Of a stretch of DNA of 64,000 nucleotides, positions 44,702 to 53,800 are shown piece after piece; the first letter of the stretch is position 1; each line of letters opens with the position of its first letter. The notes beneath the pieces are model-generated. The model saw only the letters and a list, made by a program, of their open reading frames with translations. It searched no databases and had not been told where the DNA came from. A program made the position numbers and the translations under genes. The stretch spans positions 2,170,001 to 2,234,000 of the forward strand of contig NZ_CP014754.1 in the NCBI RefSeq assembly GCF_001447155.2, read 5' to 3'. Origin of the DNA: Marinobacter sp. LQ44. Lineage in GTDB: Bacteria; Pseudomonadota; Gammaproteobacteria; Pseudomonadales; Oleiphilaceae.

Positions 44702-45589
44702 ATGAAAGTCCCGACCCCGAACCTATGGCCGGTCGCCCGCACCGGACAACGCTGGCTGCTGCGCGCGCGACGCCAGGAGGCCATTGTTGACGGCCACCGC
44801 ATGGTGTTCCTGGAGCGCGGCAAACCGGCACCCGGGCGGCCAACCCTGGTGCTGATTCATGGCTTTGCCGCCATGAAAGAAAACTGGGCCTTCTGGATGC
44901 AGAAGCTCCCCACGGACTGGCACCTGCTGGTTCCCGATGTTCCGGGGCTGGGCGAGAGCCAGTACCATGCCGACGCCTGCTACCGCTATGAAAGCCAGGC
45001 CCGACGGCTGAGTGAGTGGCTATCCGGCTACGCGACAGACAACCTGCACATTGCCGGCAGCTCCATGGGGGGCGCCATTGCGTCGATTCTGGCCCATAAG
45101 CTGGAACAGCCTCCCCGGTCACTGACACTGCTTAACAGCGCCGGTATCCCGGAACATGCGGATGTGGATATTGACGCGCCCTTTGAGTCTGATCGCGATG
45201 CCATCCTGATTCCCCAGGACTGGGCCGGGGTCTACCGGATGTTCAACAGTGTGGGCACCGGCAAACCAACGTTACCCGGGCTGGCCATGGCCGGATTACT
45301 GGGCCCGGACCTTCTGAACCGCCGACAAGCGCTGAGACACATATTCAACGACATGCTCGCTGACGCCCTGGCTCCGGCCCGGTATCTCGGCCCGGGCACA
45401 CCACCGCTGCAGGTGCAGTGGGGCGAGAAAGACGTGATCACCCCGACCCGTTGCGTAAACTGGTTCAGAACCGCCACACCAGACGCCGATGTGCATGTAT
45501 TCCGGGGCGTCGGCCACCTGCCCATGCTGGAAAATCCTGGCCGTTCCGCCCAGGTTCTGGAAACCTTCATCCGGCGCCATAACCATTGA
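44702..45589 (+). CDS. Alpha/beta hydrolase
   Basis: This 295-aa protein has LVLIHGFAAMKENW (oxyanion HG), the nucleophile elbow AGSSMGGAI, an acid in WGEKDVITP and the catalytic His in GVGHLPMLENP. It is similar to esterase/monoglyceride lipase-type hydrolases with a short N-terminal extension. The substrate is unknown. The OruR-like AraC gene 144 nt downstream on the same strand is a candidate regulator of lipid or ester use. Confidence 0.87.
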   Translation: MKVPTPNLWPVARTGQRWLLRARRQEAIVDGHRMVFLERGKPAPGRPTLVLIHGFAAMKENWAFWMQKLPTDWHLLVPDVPGLGESQYHADACYRYESQARRLSEWLSGYATDNLHIAGSSMGGAIASILAHKLEQPPRSLTLLNSAGIPEHADVDIDAPFESDRDAILIPQDWAGVYRMFNSVGTGKPTLPGLAMAGLLGPDLLNRRQALRHIFNDMLADALAPARYLGPGTPPLQVQWGEKDVITPTRCVNWFRTATPDADVHVFRGVGHLPMLENPGRSAQVLETFIRRHNH

Positions 45590-45733
45590 AATGACTGACC
45601 GGAGAGGTGCCGAATTGGCCTCTCTGGCCCATTGACCCGTCAATCAAGTCATGGGGCTGGCCCGGGCAAACGGTCATAATCAGCAATACTGAACACCCTT
45701 ACATAACAAGAACAGTCGCTGACGAGGAAACCC

Positions 45734-46777
45734 ATGCGCGTCTCAGTTTCTACTGTACAGGATCTGGGCATGCCGGCCATCTACCTGCATACCCTGGCCG
45801 AATTGCTGCACACCATTGGAGTGGACGAAAGGGATCTCATTCTTCGGGTCGGTCTTGACCCCACCCGCCTGAACTCAACGGAAGTAAGAGTCAGCCAGGC
45901 CCAGGCCAGCGAGTTTGTTACCCGCGCCATCATCGAGAGTGGCGAACCGGGCCTTGGCATCATGCTCGCCCGGGAGCTCAAGCTCCCCCTGCATGGCGCC
46001 CTGGGGACGGCGGTCATGAGCAGCAGAACCCTGGAAGAGGCACTGGAGCTGATGACCCGCTACCTGACGCTGCGAGCGCCCCACCTGAAAGTTCAGAAAC
46101 GGGTATCCGGGCAGAACGCCTGGTATAACGTGACCTGCGACATCGAGCTGGGGCCACTGCAGGGTTTTGTGCTGGATGCGGTTCTGTTTGGCTGCGTCAC
46201 CATGGGCGCCCAACTGACCGGCACCCTGGTGCCCGGCACACGGGTGCTTCGGCGCGGGCCAGAGCCCAACCACTTCCACCGCTTTCGCAATCGTATCGGG
46301 GTGCCGGTGGAGTATGGCGCGACCGAGAACGCGCTTATCGTGCCCGTCAGCCAGCTTTGCCTGCCAGTGCGATTCAGCGACGACCAGCTTGCTGCCAGTT
46401 CACGGGCGCAGTGTGAGGAAGCCCTGAAGCAGTTAAAGGAGGATGCCGGCTTTGCCTGCCGGGTTCGACGGGTCATCGAGACCAGTCATCCGTTTCCTCC
46501 AAAACTGGCGCGGGTAGCCGCTACTCTGTTTGTGTCCGAGCGCACCCTGAAACGCCGCCTTCAGGAAGAAGAGGCCAGCTTCCAGCAACTGGTGGATCAG
46601 GTTCGCCTTGAGCGGGCCAAGGAACTTCTGGAAAACACGGGCATGAACCTGAGCCAGATTGCCGATGCCCTTGGCTATGCCGATGCGGCCAACTTTACCC
46701 GGGCCTTCAAGCGTTGGACCGGCCTGAGCCCCAGCCATTTCCGCACCCGGGAAACGGCCCTGCGCCGAACGGCCTGA
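45734..46777 (+). CDS. AraC family transcriptional regulator (OruR-like)
   Basis: This 347-aa regulator has an N-terminal PF12625-type ligand domain (RELKLPLHGALGTAVMSSRTLEEALELM) and a C-terminal AraC HTH ending IADALGYADAANFTRAFKRWTGLSPSHFR. It is the same subfamily as the protein at 334-1440. GACGAGGAA precedes the ATG. It probably activates a nearby lipid/ester gene such as the hydrolase at 44702. Confidence 0.88.
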   Translation: MRVSVSTVQDLGMPAIYLHTLAELLHTIGVDERDLILRVGLDPTRLNSTEVRVSQAQASEFVTRAIIESGEPGLGIMLARELKLPLHGALGTAVMSSRTLEEALELMTRYLTLRAPHLKVQKRVSGQNAWYNVTCDIELGPLQGFVLDAVLFGCVTMGAQLTGTLVPGTRVLRRGPEPNHFHRFRNRIGVPVEYGATENALIVPVSQLCLPVRFSDDQLAASSRAQCEEALKQLKEDAGFACRVRRVIETSHPFPPKLARVAATLFVSERTLKRRLQEEEASFQQLVDQVRLERAKELLENTGMNLSQIADALGYADAANFTRAFKRWTGLSPSHFRTRETALRRTA

Positions 46778-46820
46778 AGCATGACCGGAGAGTGCCTGCG
46801 GGGCTCACCCGGGCATTCGG

Positions 46821-47477
46821 TCAGTCAATGCCCAGGATCTTGTGCATTTGCAGGGTCAGGCGCCATTGCGGATGCGCCAGGCAATACTCGGTCGCTTTGC
46901 GGGTGTTGCTGCGTTTGACCGGGTCATCATTCTGATCCGGCACAGACGGCGAGGCCATCGGTGACAGGAAATAGTGCCTGGCCCAAATACCCAGAAACCG
47001 TTCCGGCTGGGCCAAGGGCTGGGGATACACCAGTTTCAGCTCATCACATTCGGTAATCACCACCTCGGCGTCGGCCTTTGGGCTGACACACAACCAGTCA
47101 ATTCCCTCCGGTGCCGGCAGGGTACCGTTGGTTTCCACCCCTACCTCGAAACCCGAAGCGTGGAAGGCATCAATCAATGGTTTGTCCAGCTGCAACAGGG
47201 GTTCCCCACCGGTGCAAACCACGTAGGGTCGGCCCGGGGCGTCGGGCCAAAGCTTACGAATATGTTCGGCCAGCTCCACGGCAGTCTCGAAACGACCGCC
47301 ATTCTGGCCGTCAGTACCGACAAAATCGGTATCGCAGAAGTTGCAGACAGCCCCCGCCCGATCCTTCTCCCGTCCGGTCCACAGATTGCATTTGCTAAAC
47401 CGGCAGAATACCGCTGCCCGGCCCGCCTGGGCGCCTTCCCCCTGCAGGGTGTAAAACGCTTCCTTTACCCGGTACAT
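46821..47477 (-). CDS. queE: 7-carboxy-7-deazaguanine synthase
   Basis: This 218-aa radical SAM enzyme has the QueE cluster motif CX14CX2C (C30, C45, C48) after FYTLQGEGAQAGRAAVF. Further features are VCTGGEPLLQLD and VETNGT. It converts 6-carboxytetrahydropterin to 7-carboxy-7-deazaguanine for queuosine synthesis. The long-spaced Cys motif is the variant seen in gammaproteobacteria. Its ATG overlaps the queC stop (TGATG), so translation is coupled. Confidence 0.95.
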   Translation of the reverse strand: MYRVKEAFYTLQGEGAQAGRAAVFCRFSKCNLWTGREKDRAGAVCNFCDTDFVGTDGQNGGRFETAVELAEHIRKLWPDAPGRPYVVCTGGEPLLQLDKPLIDAFHASGFEVGVETNGTLPAPEGIDWLCVSPKADAEVVITECDELKLVYPQPLAQPERFLGIWARHYFLSPMASPSVPDQNDDPVKRSNTRKATEYCLAHPQWRLTLQMHKILGID

Positions 47478-48142
47478 CAGGCGCGACTCTCGTAAGCCAG
47501 AGGATCTTTCAGGCCATGAGCCGCAAACGCCTCCAGGCGTTCAACGCAGGAGCCGCAGCGACCACAGGCCAGTTCCCGGCCGTTGTAGCAGGTCCAGGTC
47601 TGGCTGTAGTCCAGGCCCAGCTTCAGCCCCTCACCCAGGATCTCACCCTTGTCCAGCGCCATAAAAGGTGCCTCAACCGCCACCGGCTGGTAATTGGCCA
47701 CCCGGCACACCGCATCCATTTTTTCGATAAATTCCGGCCGGCAGTCCGGGTAAATAGCATGATCGCCGCCATGGGCACCAAACCAGACCGCCTGTGCACC
47801 GGCCGTGACGGCATAGCCGGTGGCCAGCGACAGCAGGATCATGTTGCGGTTGGGTACCACCGTAGACTTCATGCTGTCTTCCTGATAGTGCCCCTCCGGC
47901 ACGGCAATGTCTGAGGTCAGTGAGGACCCCGCCATCACCTCACTCATGGCGCGGATATCAATCACCTTGTGGGGAATCGCCTCCGCCTGACACACCGCAG
48001 CTGCCGCCTCCAACTCCCGTACATGGCGCTGACCGTAATTAAACGACAGTGCATGCACTTTATAGCCACGGGCCCGGGCAAGATGGAGCAGGGTAAAGGA
48101 GTCCATGCCCCCGGAATAGATAACGACAACGGTGTCAGTCAT
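47477..48142 (-). CDS. queC: 7-cyano-7-deazaguanine synthase
   Basis: This 221-aa ATP-dependent enzyme has the PP-loop SGGMDS (residues 10-15), [29 protein letters not shown] and the zinc-binding C-terminus [21 protein letters not shown]. It makes preQ0 from 7-carboxy-7-deazaguanine and ammonia. It is immediately upstream of queE on the minus strand, a two-gene queuosine operon. Confidence 0.96.
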   Translation of the reverse strand: MTDTVVVIYSGGMDSFTLLHLARARGYKVHALSFNYGQRHVRELEAAAAVCQAEAIPHKVIDIRAMSEVMAGSSLTSDIAVPEGHYQEDSMKSTVVPNRNMILLSLATGYAVTAGAQAVWFGAHGGDHAIYPDCRPEFIEKMDAVCRVANYQPVAVEAPFMALDKGEILGEGLKLGLDYSQTWTCYNGRELACGRCGSCVERLEAFAAHGLKDPLAYESRA

Positions 48143-48292
48143 GGGGTATTCACCAGGAAAAGAAGGGGATTTGTCATTGGGCTTTTACAAACCATGGCTA
48201 TATTGTAACAGCGCCAGAGCCGCTTGGGTTCGCGTCATGGGAAGATCAGGGGTAAACTCGATGGAAAACGACAAACAGCCAGCAACGATTCA

Positions 48293-48805
48293 ATGAACTC
48301 AGACAGCAGCCCGGCATTCATCGACTTTGAAGCATCCAGTCTCGATCTGATCGCAAGTTATCCGATCGAAGTTGGCGTGTGCATGCCCAATGGCAGCCTG
48401 CACAGCTGGCTGATTCGACCACACGTGCTTTGGCAGGACTGGTCTGAGAGCGCGGAAACCATACACGGCATTTCCCGTGCACGGCTGGAGCAGGAAGGCA
48501 CACCGGTAGGGGAAGTGGCCCGGGCGCTGAACAGGCTGTTGCCGGAGCAGATCTTCTGCGACGCCTGGACCTTTGACAGCTTCTGGCTGCACCGGCTGTT
48601 CCGGGCCGCCGGCGAAACCCCGGAGTTCCAGCTGGAATCGGTGTCCATGCTGCTGAACCCGGCCCAGGTGCGGCAGTGGTCGGGCACCCGCCAACAAGTC
48701 ATTGCCGACCTGGGACTACCGGTTCACCGGGCCGCCAACGACGCGCTGATCCTGCACAAAACCTGGGAGCGGGTTATTTGCCAGGGCGAAGCCGCAGTGC
48801 AATAA
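48293..48805 (+). CDS. DEDDh-type 3'-5' exonuclease-like protein
   Basis: This 170-aa RNase H-fold protein has FIDFEASSLDLIASYPIEVG (DxE, exo I), DAWTFDSFWLHRLF (exo II) and VHRAANDALIL (HxxxxD, exo III). It lacks extra domains and resembles stand-alone exonuclease-fold proteins whose substrates are unknown. The ATG at 48293 has no clear Shine-Dalgarno sequence. Its 3' end overlaps the convergent small gene by 32 nt. Confidence 0.78.
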   Translation: MNSDSSPAFIDFEASSLDLIASYPIEVGVCMPNGSLHSWLIRPHVLWQDWSESAETIHGISRARLEQEGTPVGEVARALNRLLPEQIFCDAWTFDSFWLHRLFRAAGETPEFQLESVSMLLNPAQVRQWSGTRQQVIADLGLPVHRAANDALILHKTWERVICQGEAAVQ

Positions 48806-49010
48806 CTTCCAGGCCGTCACGGACGGTGTGAAGCGTCCAGTAGGTGGCCAGGGCCATCAGGGCCGCGCCCACCACGGTGAACGACAGATTTTCTCCAACT
48901 GCCTGCCCCTGAGCCATCATCAGATAAACGGCCACAGCGACAATCAACGCAAGCTCAACCATGAAATCGGAACGGAATTTGTTACGGGCAGATCCGGGTT
49001 CGTCGGGCAT
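48774..49010 (-). CDS. Small two-helix membrane protein, unknown
   Basis: This 78-aa protein has a polar basic N-terminus followed by two hydrophobic helices (VELALIVAVAVYLMMAQG and FTVVGAALMALATYW). No family was recognised. The ATG at 49010 is preferred over an in-frame TTG at 49025. Its end overlaps the end of the exonuclease-like gene on the other strand by 32 nt. Confidence 0.6.
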   Translation of the reverse strand: MPDEPGSARNKFRSDFMVELALIVAVAVYLMMAQGQAVGENLSFTVVGAALMALATYWTLHTVRDGLEVIALRLRPGK

Positions 49011-49370
49011 TTTCTTCGGTTTCAACCTCTGGGTTTCGGATAATTCAATGCATTAAGTTAGTGTACGAATTATCGCAAAAACGACCCCAAGAGGCTGTAC
49101 GGACTAGTGGCTACGAACTAACCGAAACCACCCTGGCCTGCCAATATCCGGGCAAAAAAAACGCAGCCAATTCGGCTGCGTAGAAAGGAGAGATCCATTC
49201 GATACCTGATACGGAGGTACCGCGGATTGCACAACGTAAAAACACGTGACGCTGGGAATTATCCCGATCGACCTTCGCCACGTCTGTACGGGTTTGCCGA
49301 ATCACCGGGGCTATTGCAAACCGGCCAATTGCCTATACACTGGTAAGTGAACCGAATCCAAAGAGCTGAT
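49011..49370. other. Intergenic region with facing promoters
   Basis: No convincing protein gene. It holds a minus-strand terminator (49154-49181) and a minus-strand promoter-like pair, TTGGAT (49356-49361) and TATAGG (49332-49337), 18 nt apart. A plus-strand TATACA overlaps the latter at 49334-49339, with only a poorly spaced TTGCAA (49314-49319). Confidence 0.5.
49154..49325 (-). ncRNA. Candidate small RNA on the minus strand
   Basis: A promoter-like pair (TTGGAT, 18 nt, TATAGG) would start transcription near 49325. The stem ACGCAGCC/GGCTGCGT (49161-49181) followed by about eight T reading left would stop it near 49154. The product would be about 170 nt with no convincing ORF of its own. 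Alternatively the terminator ends read-through from the response-regulator operon. Confidence 0.35.
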
Positions 49371-49460
49371 ATGACCAGGATGATTACCAAGACCACCGCT
49401 TACTCCGCCACCGGTTGCCGTCACGGGCAGTCTGTGCGCGCCATGGTGAAAGACATCTAA
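49371..49460 (+). CDS. Short leader ORF (29 aa), probable attenuator peptide
   Basis: The ATG at 49371 follows AAAGAGCTGAT, a fair Shine-Dalgarno sequence at good spacing, and the frame closes with TAA at 49458-49460. The peptide begins MTRMITKTTAYSATG, with five Thr codons (all ACC) in the first 14. It ends 35 nt before two mutually exclusive hairpins and a T-rich terminator. That layout is typical of leader-peptide attenuation; an independent micro-protein is the alternative. Confidence 0.55.
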   Translation: MTRMITKTTAYSATGCRHGQSVRAMVKDI

Positions 49461-49494
49461 CGGCTTTCGGTCAGTCCCGGGAGCCATTGCGGCG

Positions 49495-49553
49495 ACCGGG
49501 GCAGCTTCTCTGCCAAACCCCGGTTGCCTCAGGCCCCGGGGTTTTTTGTTTTT
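49495..49553 (+). terminator. Attenuator: competing antiterminator and terminator hairpins
   Basis: The terminator is AAACCCCGG (49515-49523) paired with CCGGGGTTT (49536-49544), followed by a T-rich tract. The alternative is ACCGG (49495-49499) with CCGGT (49520-49524) plus an inner GGCAG/CTGCC stem (49500-49504, 49510-49514). The two structures share CCCCGG, so they exclude each other. The next gene starts 29 nt after the T-rich tract. Confidence 0.65.
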
Positions 49554-49581
49554 GCAGCCGCAAAACGACAAGGAGAACATC

Positions 49582-49854
49582 ATGAGAAGACATCCGACAA
49601 CCCGCGCAGCCAATCAGCCGATCAGCAATCGTCAGGCTCCGATCAAGCGCCCGGAAAAGTTGCCGCTGCTGGATGCAATTTGTAAGAAACTCAATCAGCG
49701 CGTCAATCTGGATGACGAACAGCGGGTGCTGGGCCTGTATGAACGAGGCTGGATTTTCAAAGGGGTTCTGAGCAATCTGGATGGATCCGAAGCGCGTTAC
49801 GTGCGTGCCCTGGCCACCCGTTATAACTCCTGGATTGCCCGCCAGGTCGCCTGA
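49582..49854 (+). CDS. Small conserved-looking protein of unknown function
   Basis: This 90-aa soluble basic protein has an N-terminal low-complexity, Arg/Asn/Pro-rich part and an ordered C-terminal half (LLDAICKKLNQRVNLDDEQ and YERGWIFKGVLSNLD). There is a strong AAGGAG Shine-Dalgarno sequence. No family was recognised. It lies directly behind the attenuator, so its expression is probably conditional. Confidence 0.7.
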   Translation: MRRHPTTRAANQPISNRQAPIKRPEKLPLLDAICKKLNQRVNLDDEQRVLGLYERGWIFKGVLSNLDGSEARYVRALATRYNSWIARQVA

Positions 49855-49879
49855 TTGCATTGACGATGCGCTGAACCGG

Positions 49880-50293
49880 TCAGTGGCGCCGGTTCAGCCC
49901 TTGCATCATCGCCATATCGCCGCCATGCACGATGGCGTAGTTATTCACCACATCGTGAATTTTTTCCTGGGAGTAGGGCTTGACCACATAGCCATTGGCA
50001 CCGGCACTGATTGCCCGCTGAATGCTCTCAATGGAGTCATCGGCGGTGACCAGCACGATATGCTGATCCTCCCGAATCTGCTTGAACCTCGTCATTAGCT
50101 CATGGCCATCCCCATCTGGCAAACCCAGGTCCAGCAGGACAATATGGTACTCGCTGGCATCGAAAGCCGCCCGGGCCGAGGCCGCATCGGGGCATTCAGC
50201 CACTTGTGTGGCGCCCGCCTTGTAGAGCATTTCCGCGAGCCGTTCCCGCATCACGGGCTCATCTTCCACTACCAGTATTCTCAGATCCGTCAT
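49880..50293 (-). CDS. Stand-alone response regulator receiver (REC) protein
   Basis: This 137-aa single CheY-like domain has the acidic pocket VVEDE, the phospho-Asp in LLDLGLPDGDG, the switch Thr in VTADD and Lys in VVKPYS. A short tail follows and there is no output domain. It is the third gene of the hybrid-kinase operon, 28 nt after the membrane protein gene. It may be the terminal acceptor or a phosphate sink of that relay. Confidence 0.9.
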   Translation of the reverse strand: MTDLRILVVEDEPVMRERLAEMLYKAGATQVAECPDAASARAAFDASEYHIVLLDLGLPDGDGHELMTRFKQIREDQHIVLVTADDSIESIQRAISAGANGYVVKPYSQEKIHDVVNNYAIVHGGDMAMMQGLNRRH

Positions 50294-50321
50294 CCCTTGT
50301 CTCCTGTATTATCCGCACCGA

Positions 50322-50867
50322 TCAGTAGCCATCGTTGCCGGTTCGTCTGGGCAAATCCAGGGGCGCGGGCCGGGGACGACCATCTTTCGACTGCGACGTG
50401 GCTTCAGACACCTCCGCCCCTGACTGCCCCTGGTTGGTACGCACCAGAATATTGGCGATACTCACCGCCGTGGTGTAGAGCGAAATGGCCACAATCAACA
50501 AGACCGGCTGCACAAACGCCACAAATCCCGGGACCTGTGCGTTGGCTGTGATACTCAGTATCAGGATAATCGCCGGGCCCAGCACCACGAACAACGTCAA
50601 GGCAATAAAGAACACAATACGCTCTTTGTAACGCCCAAGCTCTCGATTGGTCACCAGGCCAAGCACAAATTTGCCAATGGCCAGACCCGCCAGTATCGCC
50701 GCCGCGATGCTCAGGTCCGGGCGCATCAGCGTCTGGTAAAGATTGCCATCCCACAACCGCTGCATGGCAATCACCAGAAACGGAAACAGCACGAACAACA
50801 CGTCGGCGTAGGTACCATACATCATGCTGAGGGAATACTGTTCCTGTTGCTGTCGGTTTTCAGTCAT
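50322..50867 (-). CDS. Four-helix membrane protein in kinase operon, unknown
   Basis: This 181-aa protein has about four membrane segments (YADVLFVLFPFLVIAMQ, SIAAAILAGLAIGKFVLGLV, IVFFIALTLFVVLGPAIILILSI and FVQPVLLIVAISLYTTAVSIANI) and a polar C-terminal tail. No family was recognised. The ATG at 50867 overlaps the kinase stop by 8 nt, so it is translationally coupled to it and may modulate its sensing. Confidence 0.72.
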   Translation of the reverse strand: MTENRQQQEQYSLSMMYGTYADVLFVLFPFLVIAMQRLWDGNLYQTLMRPDLSIAAAILAGLAIGKFVLGLVTNRELGRYKERIVFFIALTLFVVLGPAIILILSITANAQVPGFVAFVQPVLLIVAISLYTTAVSIANILVRTNQGQSGAEVSEATSQSKDGRPRPAPLDLPRRTGNDGY

Positions 50868-53800
50868 TGGCCTGTTCCTGTGTTGTTTCCCGCTCATCTG
50901 GCGCTCCCTGCAGCGCCCGTTCAATCATCTCGTCCAGAGTTCTCAGTTCCTTGCCGATTCGCGCCCAATCCGGCGGATTTTCCCTCAATCGGTTTTCCAG
51001 GCTGGTCGCCTGGCGCGTCATCAAGGGGTAGCCCATGGCACCGGCCGTGCCTTTGATCTGGTGGCTTTCCATCTGCAGTGCGCTCGCATCCCTGGCCCGG
51101 AATGCCAAACGCATGCGTTCCCGCCGACCCTCAAGCCCGCCCAGAAACCGGGGCACCAGGTGTGCCAGATCATCGGAAGTGACCGCTGAGGCCGGTGACG
51201 CCACCAGGTACCGTTCCAGAATGGCCTGCAAATGCGACTGGTCGATCGGTTTGTTCAGCACCCCATCACAGCCCGCCGCCAGCAGAGCATCGTTCTCTGT
51301 CTGATCCCCGGCCGTGAAGGCAATGATCGGGCGGCGGAACCCGGCCTGGCGCAGCAGGCGGGTGGCGGCTACACCGTCCATTTCCGGCATATGGCGATCC
51401 ATCAGGACCAGATGCACGGTGTCGGCCAGCGCAAGCCGGACGGCCAGATCGCCACTGGCGACCGGAACCGGCTCAACACCAAAGCGCCGCAACATCCGCT
51501 CAACCAACAAACGATTGTCGTCGTTATCTTCGGCAACCAGCACCTTACCCGAGTACTGGCGCGTATCGCCCTGATAGTCTTCAGGGCAAACCGTCAGGTA
51601 CCGCGCCAGCACCTCGTAGAAGCGTTGTTTGTCGATGGGCTTGGCCAGATGCTCATTACAGCCCGCCAGCCGGTACTCGGCAATGTCTTCCGTCATTACG
51701 TTGGCTGTCAGGGCGATGATTGGGGTATTTACCCCGGCTTCTCTCAATGCCTGGGTGGCATCCCGGCCGTTCATCACCGGCATCTGGATGTCCATCAGAA
51801 TCAGGTCAAAACGCTCCCGGCTAGCCAATTCCAGCGCTTCGGCCCCGTTACTGACGTGCACCAGTTCGGCACCGGTTCTGTCTACCAGCATGGATACCAG
51901 GCGCCGATTCACGTCGTTATCTTCAGCACACAGAATCCGGCCTTTGAGCCTGGGGGCCAACACCGAGGCGATACCCCGTCGGCGCTGGTTCAACTCCGAG
52001 GCGTCACGCAGAAAATGAACGTCGGCAAGGTCGCCGGTGCGAATGCAGACGTCAAACTCACTGCCCTCACCGTAGGTACTGGATACCCGGATACTGCCGC
52101 CAAGCAACTCGGCCAGCCGGCGGGAAATGCTGAGTCCCAACCCCGTCCCGCCGTATTGTCGGGAGATAGCCGTGCTGCCCTGGGCGAAGGGATCAAACAG
52201 CCGCTCCAGTTGCTCCGGCTTCATGCCAATGCCGGTGTCCACAACCCGGGCACAGAGGGTTTCGGCTTCTCGGTCACAGCGCAAAATCAGAGAAATTGTT
52301 CCTTTTTCGGTGAATTTAAGCGCATTTCCACACAGGTTAATGATGATCTGCCGAAACCGGGTTGGGTCGGTCAGAATCTGCTCGGGCAGGGGAAAGTCGC
52401 AGATAATGGTGAATTCCAGGCCCTTTTCCCGGGCCCGGGGCTCGAAAAAGGCGCGAATCTCATCCAGCAAATCCGGCAGCATGACCGGTACCACATCGAC
52501 ATCGAGCTTGTTGGCATCGATCTTCGAGTGGTCAAGGATGTCGTTGACCAACTCCAGCAGATGTCGGCCACTGCGCACGACAGTCTCGGCACTGCTGCGT
52601 TTCTCCCGCTCATCAAGGTCTGGGTCCAGCAGGGTTTCGCCATACCCGATAATGGCCGCCAGCGGTGTCCGGATCTCATGGCTCATGTTGGCCAAAAACT
52701 GGCTCTTGGCCTGGGCTGAGTGTCGGGCCAGCTCTTTCTCCAGGCGCTCCTGCTCACGCTCCCGCTCGATTCGCTGGCGCTGGTGACTCTCGGTCGCATC
52801 AATGCAGGTACCTTCAAGGTGCAGGGGCTCGCCATCCAGATCGTAAGCCGTGTGCAACGAGATGGTGGCCCAACGTTCAACACCACTGCGGGTGAAATAG
52901 CGGGCCTCAATACCCTTGACCATGCCCCGGACTTCCAGTTGCTCTATCACCAGGCGCCGCAGCCTGTCATCGGCGATGCAGGTTTCCAGCACATCCGGGT
53001 TGTCCTGCAGTAACTCGCGGCTGCTGCTGTAGCCCAACAACTCGGCCATCGCCGGATTGGCGGTGACAAAGCGCCGGTCTGGCGACATCTGGAACACCCC
53101 TTCAATGGCGTTATCAAACAGAGACTGGTAGCGCTGGAGATTAGCCAGTGCCCGCTGGTTCCAGGCCAGCGCTTCGCCCTGAACCTGCTTGATGCGATCG
53201 GCAAGGGCGAAGGAGAACAGAATGATCTGAGCCACTAACCCAAACTGGGGAGCATAGGTGGTGAAGGTGTTCAGGGGCACATACCCCATGACCGTCAGCG
53301 CATAGATCCCAAAACCGATCAGCGCGATGGTCCAGGCAAAGAAGTAGGACCGGGCCGCCGGGTTGTAATAGCGCCATGACAGGTAACTGACCACAATCAG
53401 GATCAGGCTCAACAGAATGGACCCCACCACAATCCATTCCATCGCCACCGAGTAGGGCATGAAGAACGACAACACGAAGGTGGCCGCCACCGAATACAGG
53501 CACAGGCGGATGACCTGGTCCAGGTCCGGGGAACGCTGTTGGGTCTCGAGCAGAGAGCGGGCCATCAGCAACCCGAAGAACCAGGTCAGGATGATCTGAA
53601 AATGCAGGTAGGCCTTGTCCAGAATCGGTGGCCGGTTGTCCAGCAACTGAACCCCGTGCACCTGTTCGGTGCCGATAAACACCGCCGCGCAGACCAGGTA
53701 CAGCACATAATAGATGTTGCTGCGTTCCCGGACTGACACAGCAACAAACAGGTTATAGGCGAGGATCGCCAGGATGGCCCCCAACAGCACGCCCCTGACC

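Noticed and set aside
49111-49305. A 64-codon minus-strand open frame
   Set aside because: Its 3' part runs through a strong minus-strand terminator hairpin and it resembles no protein; a non-coding transcript is more likely.
51232-52719. A 495-codon open frame on the plus strand
   Set aside because: It is the complement of the hybrid kinase gene.
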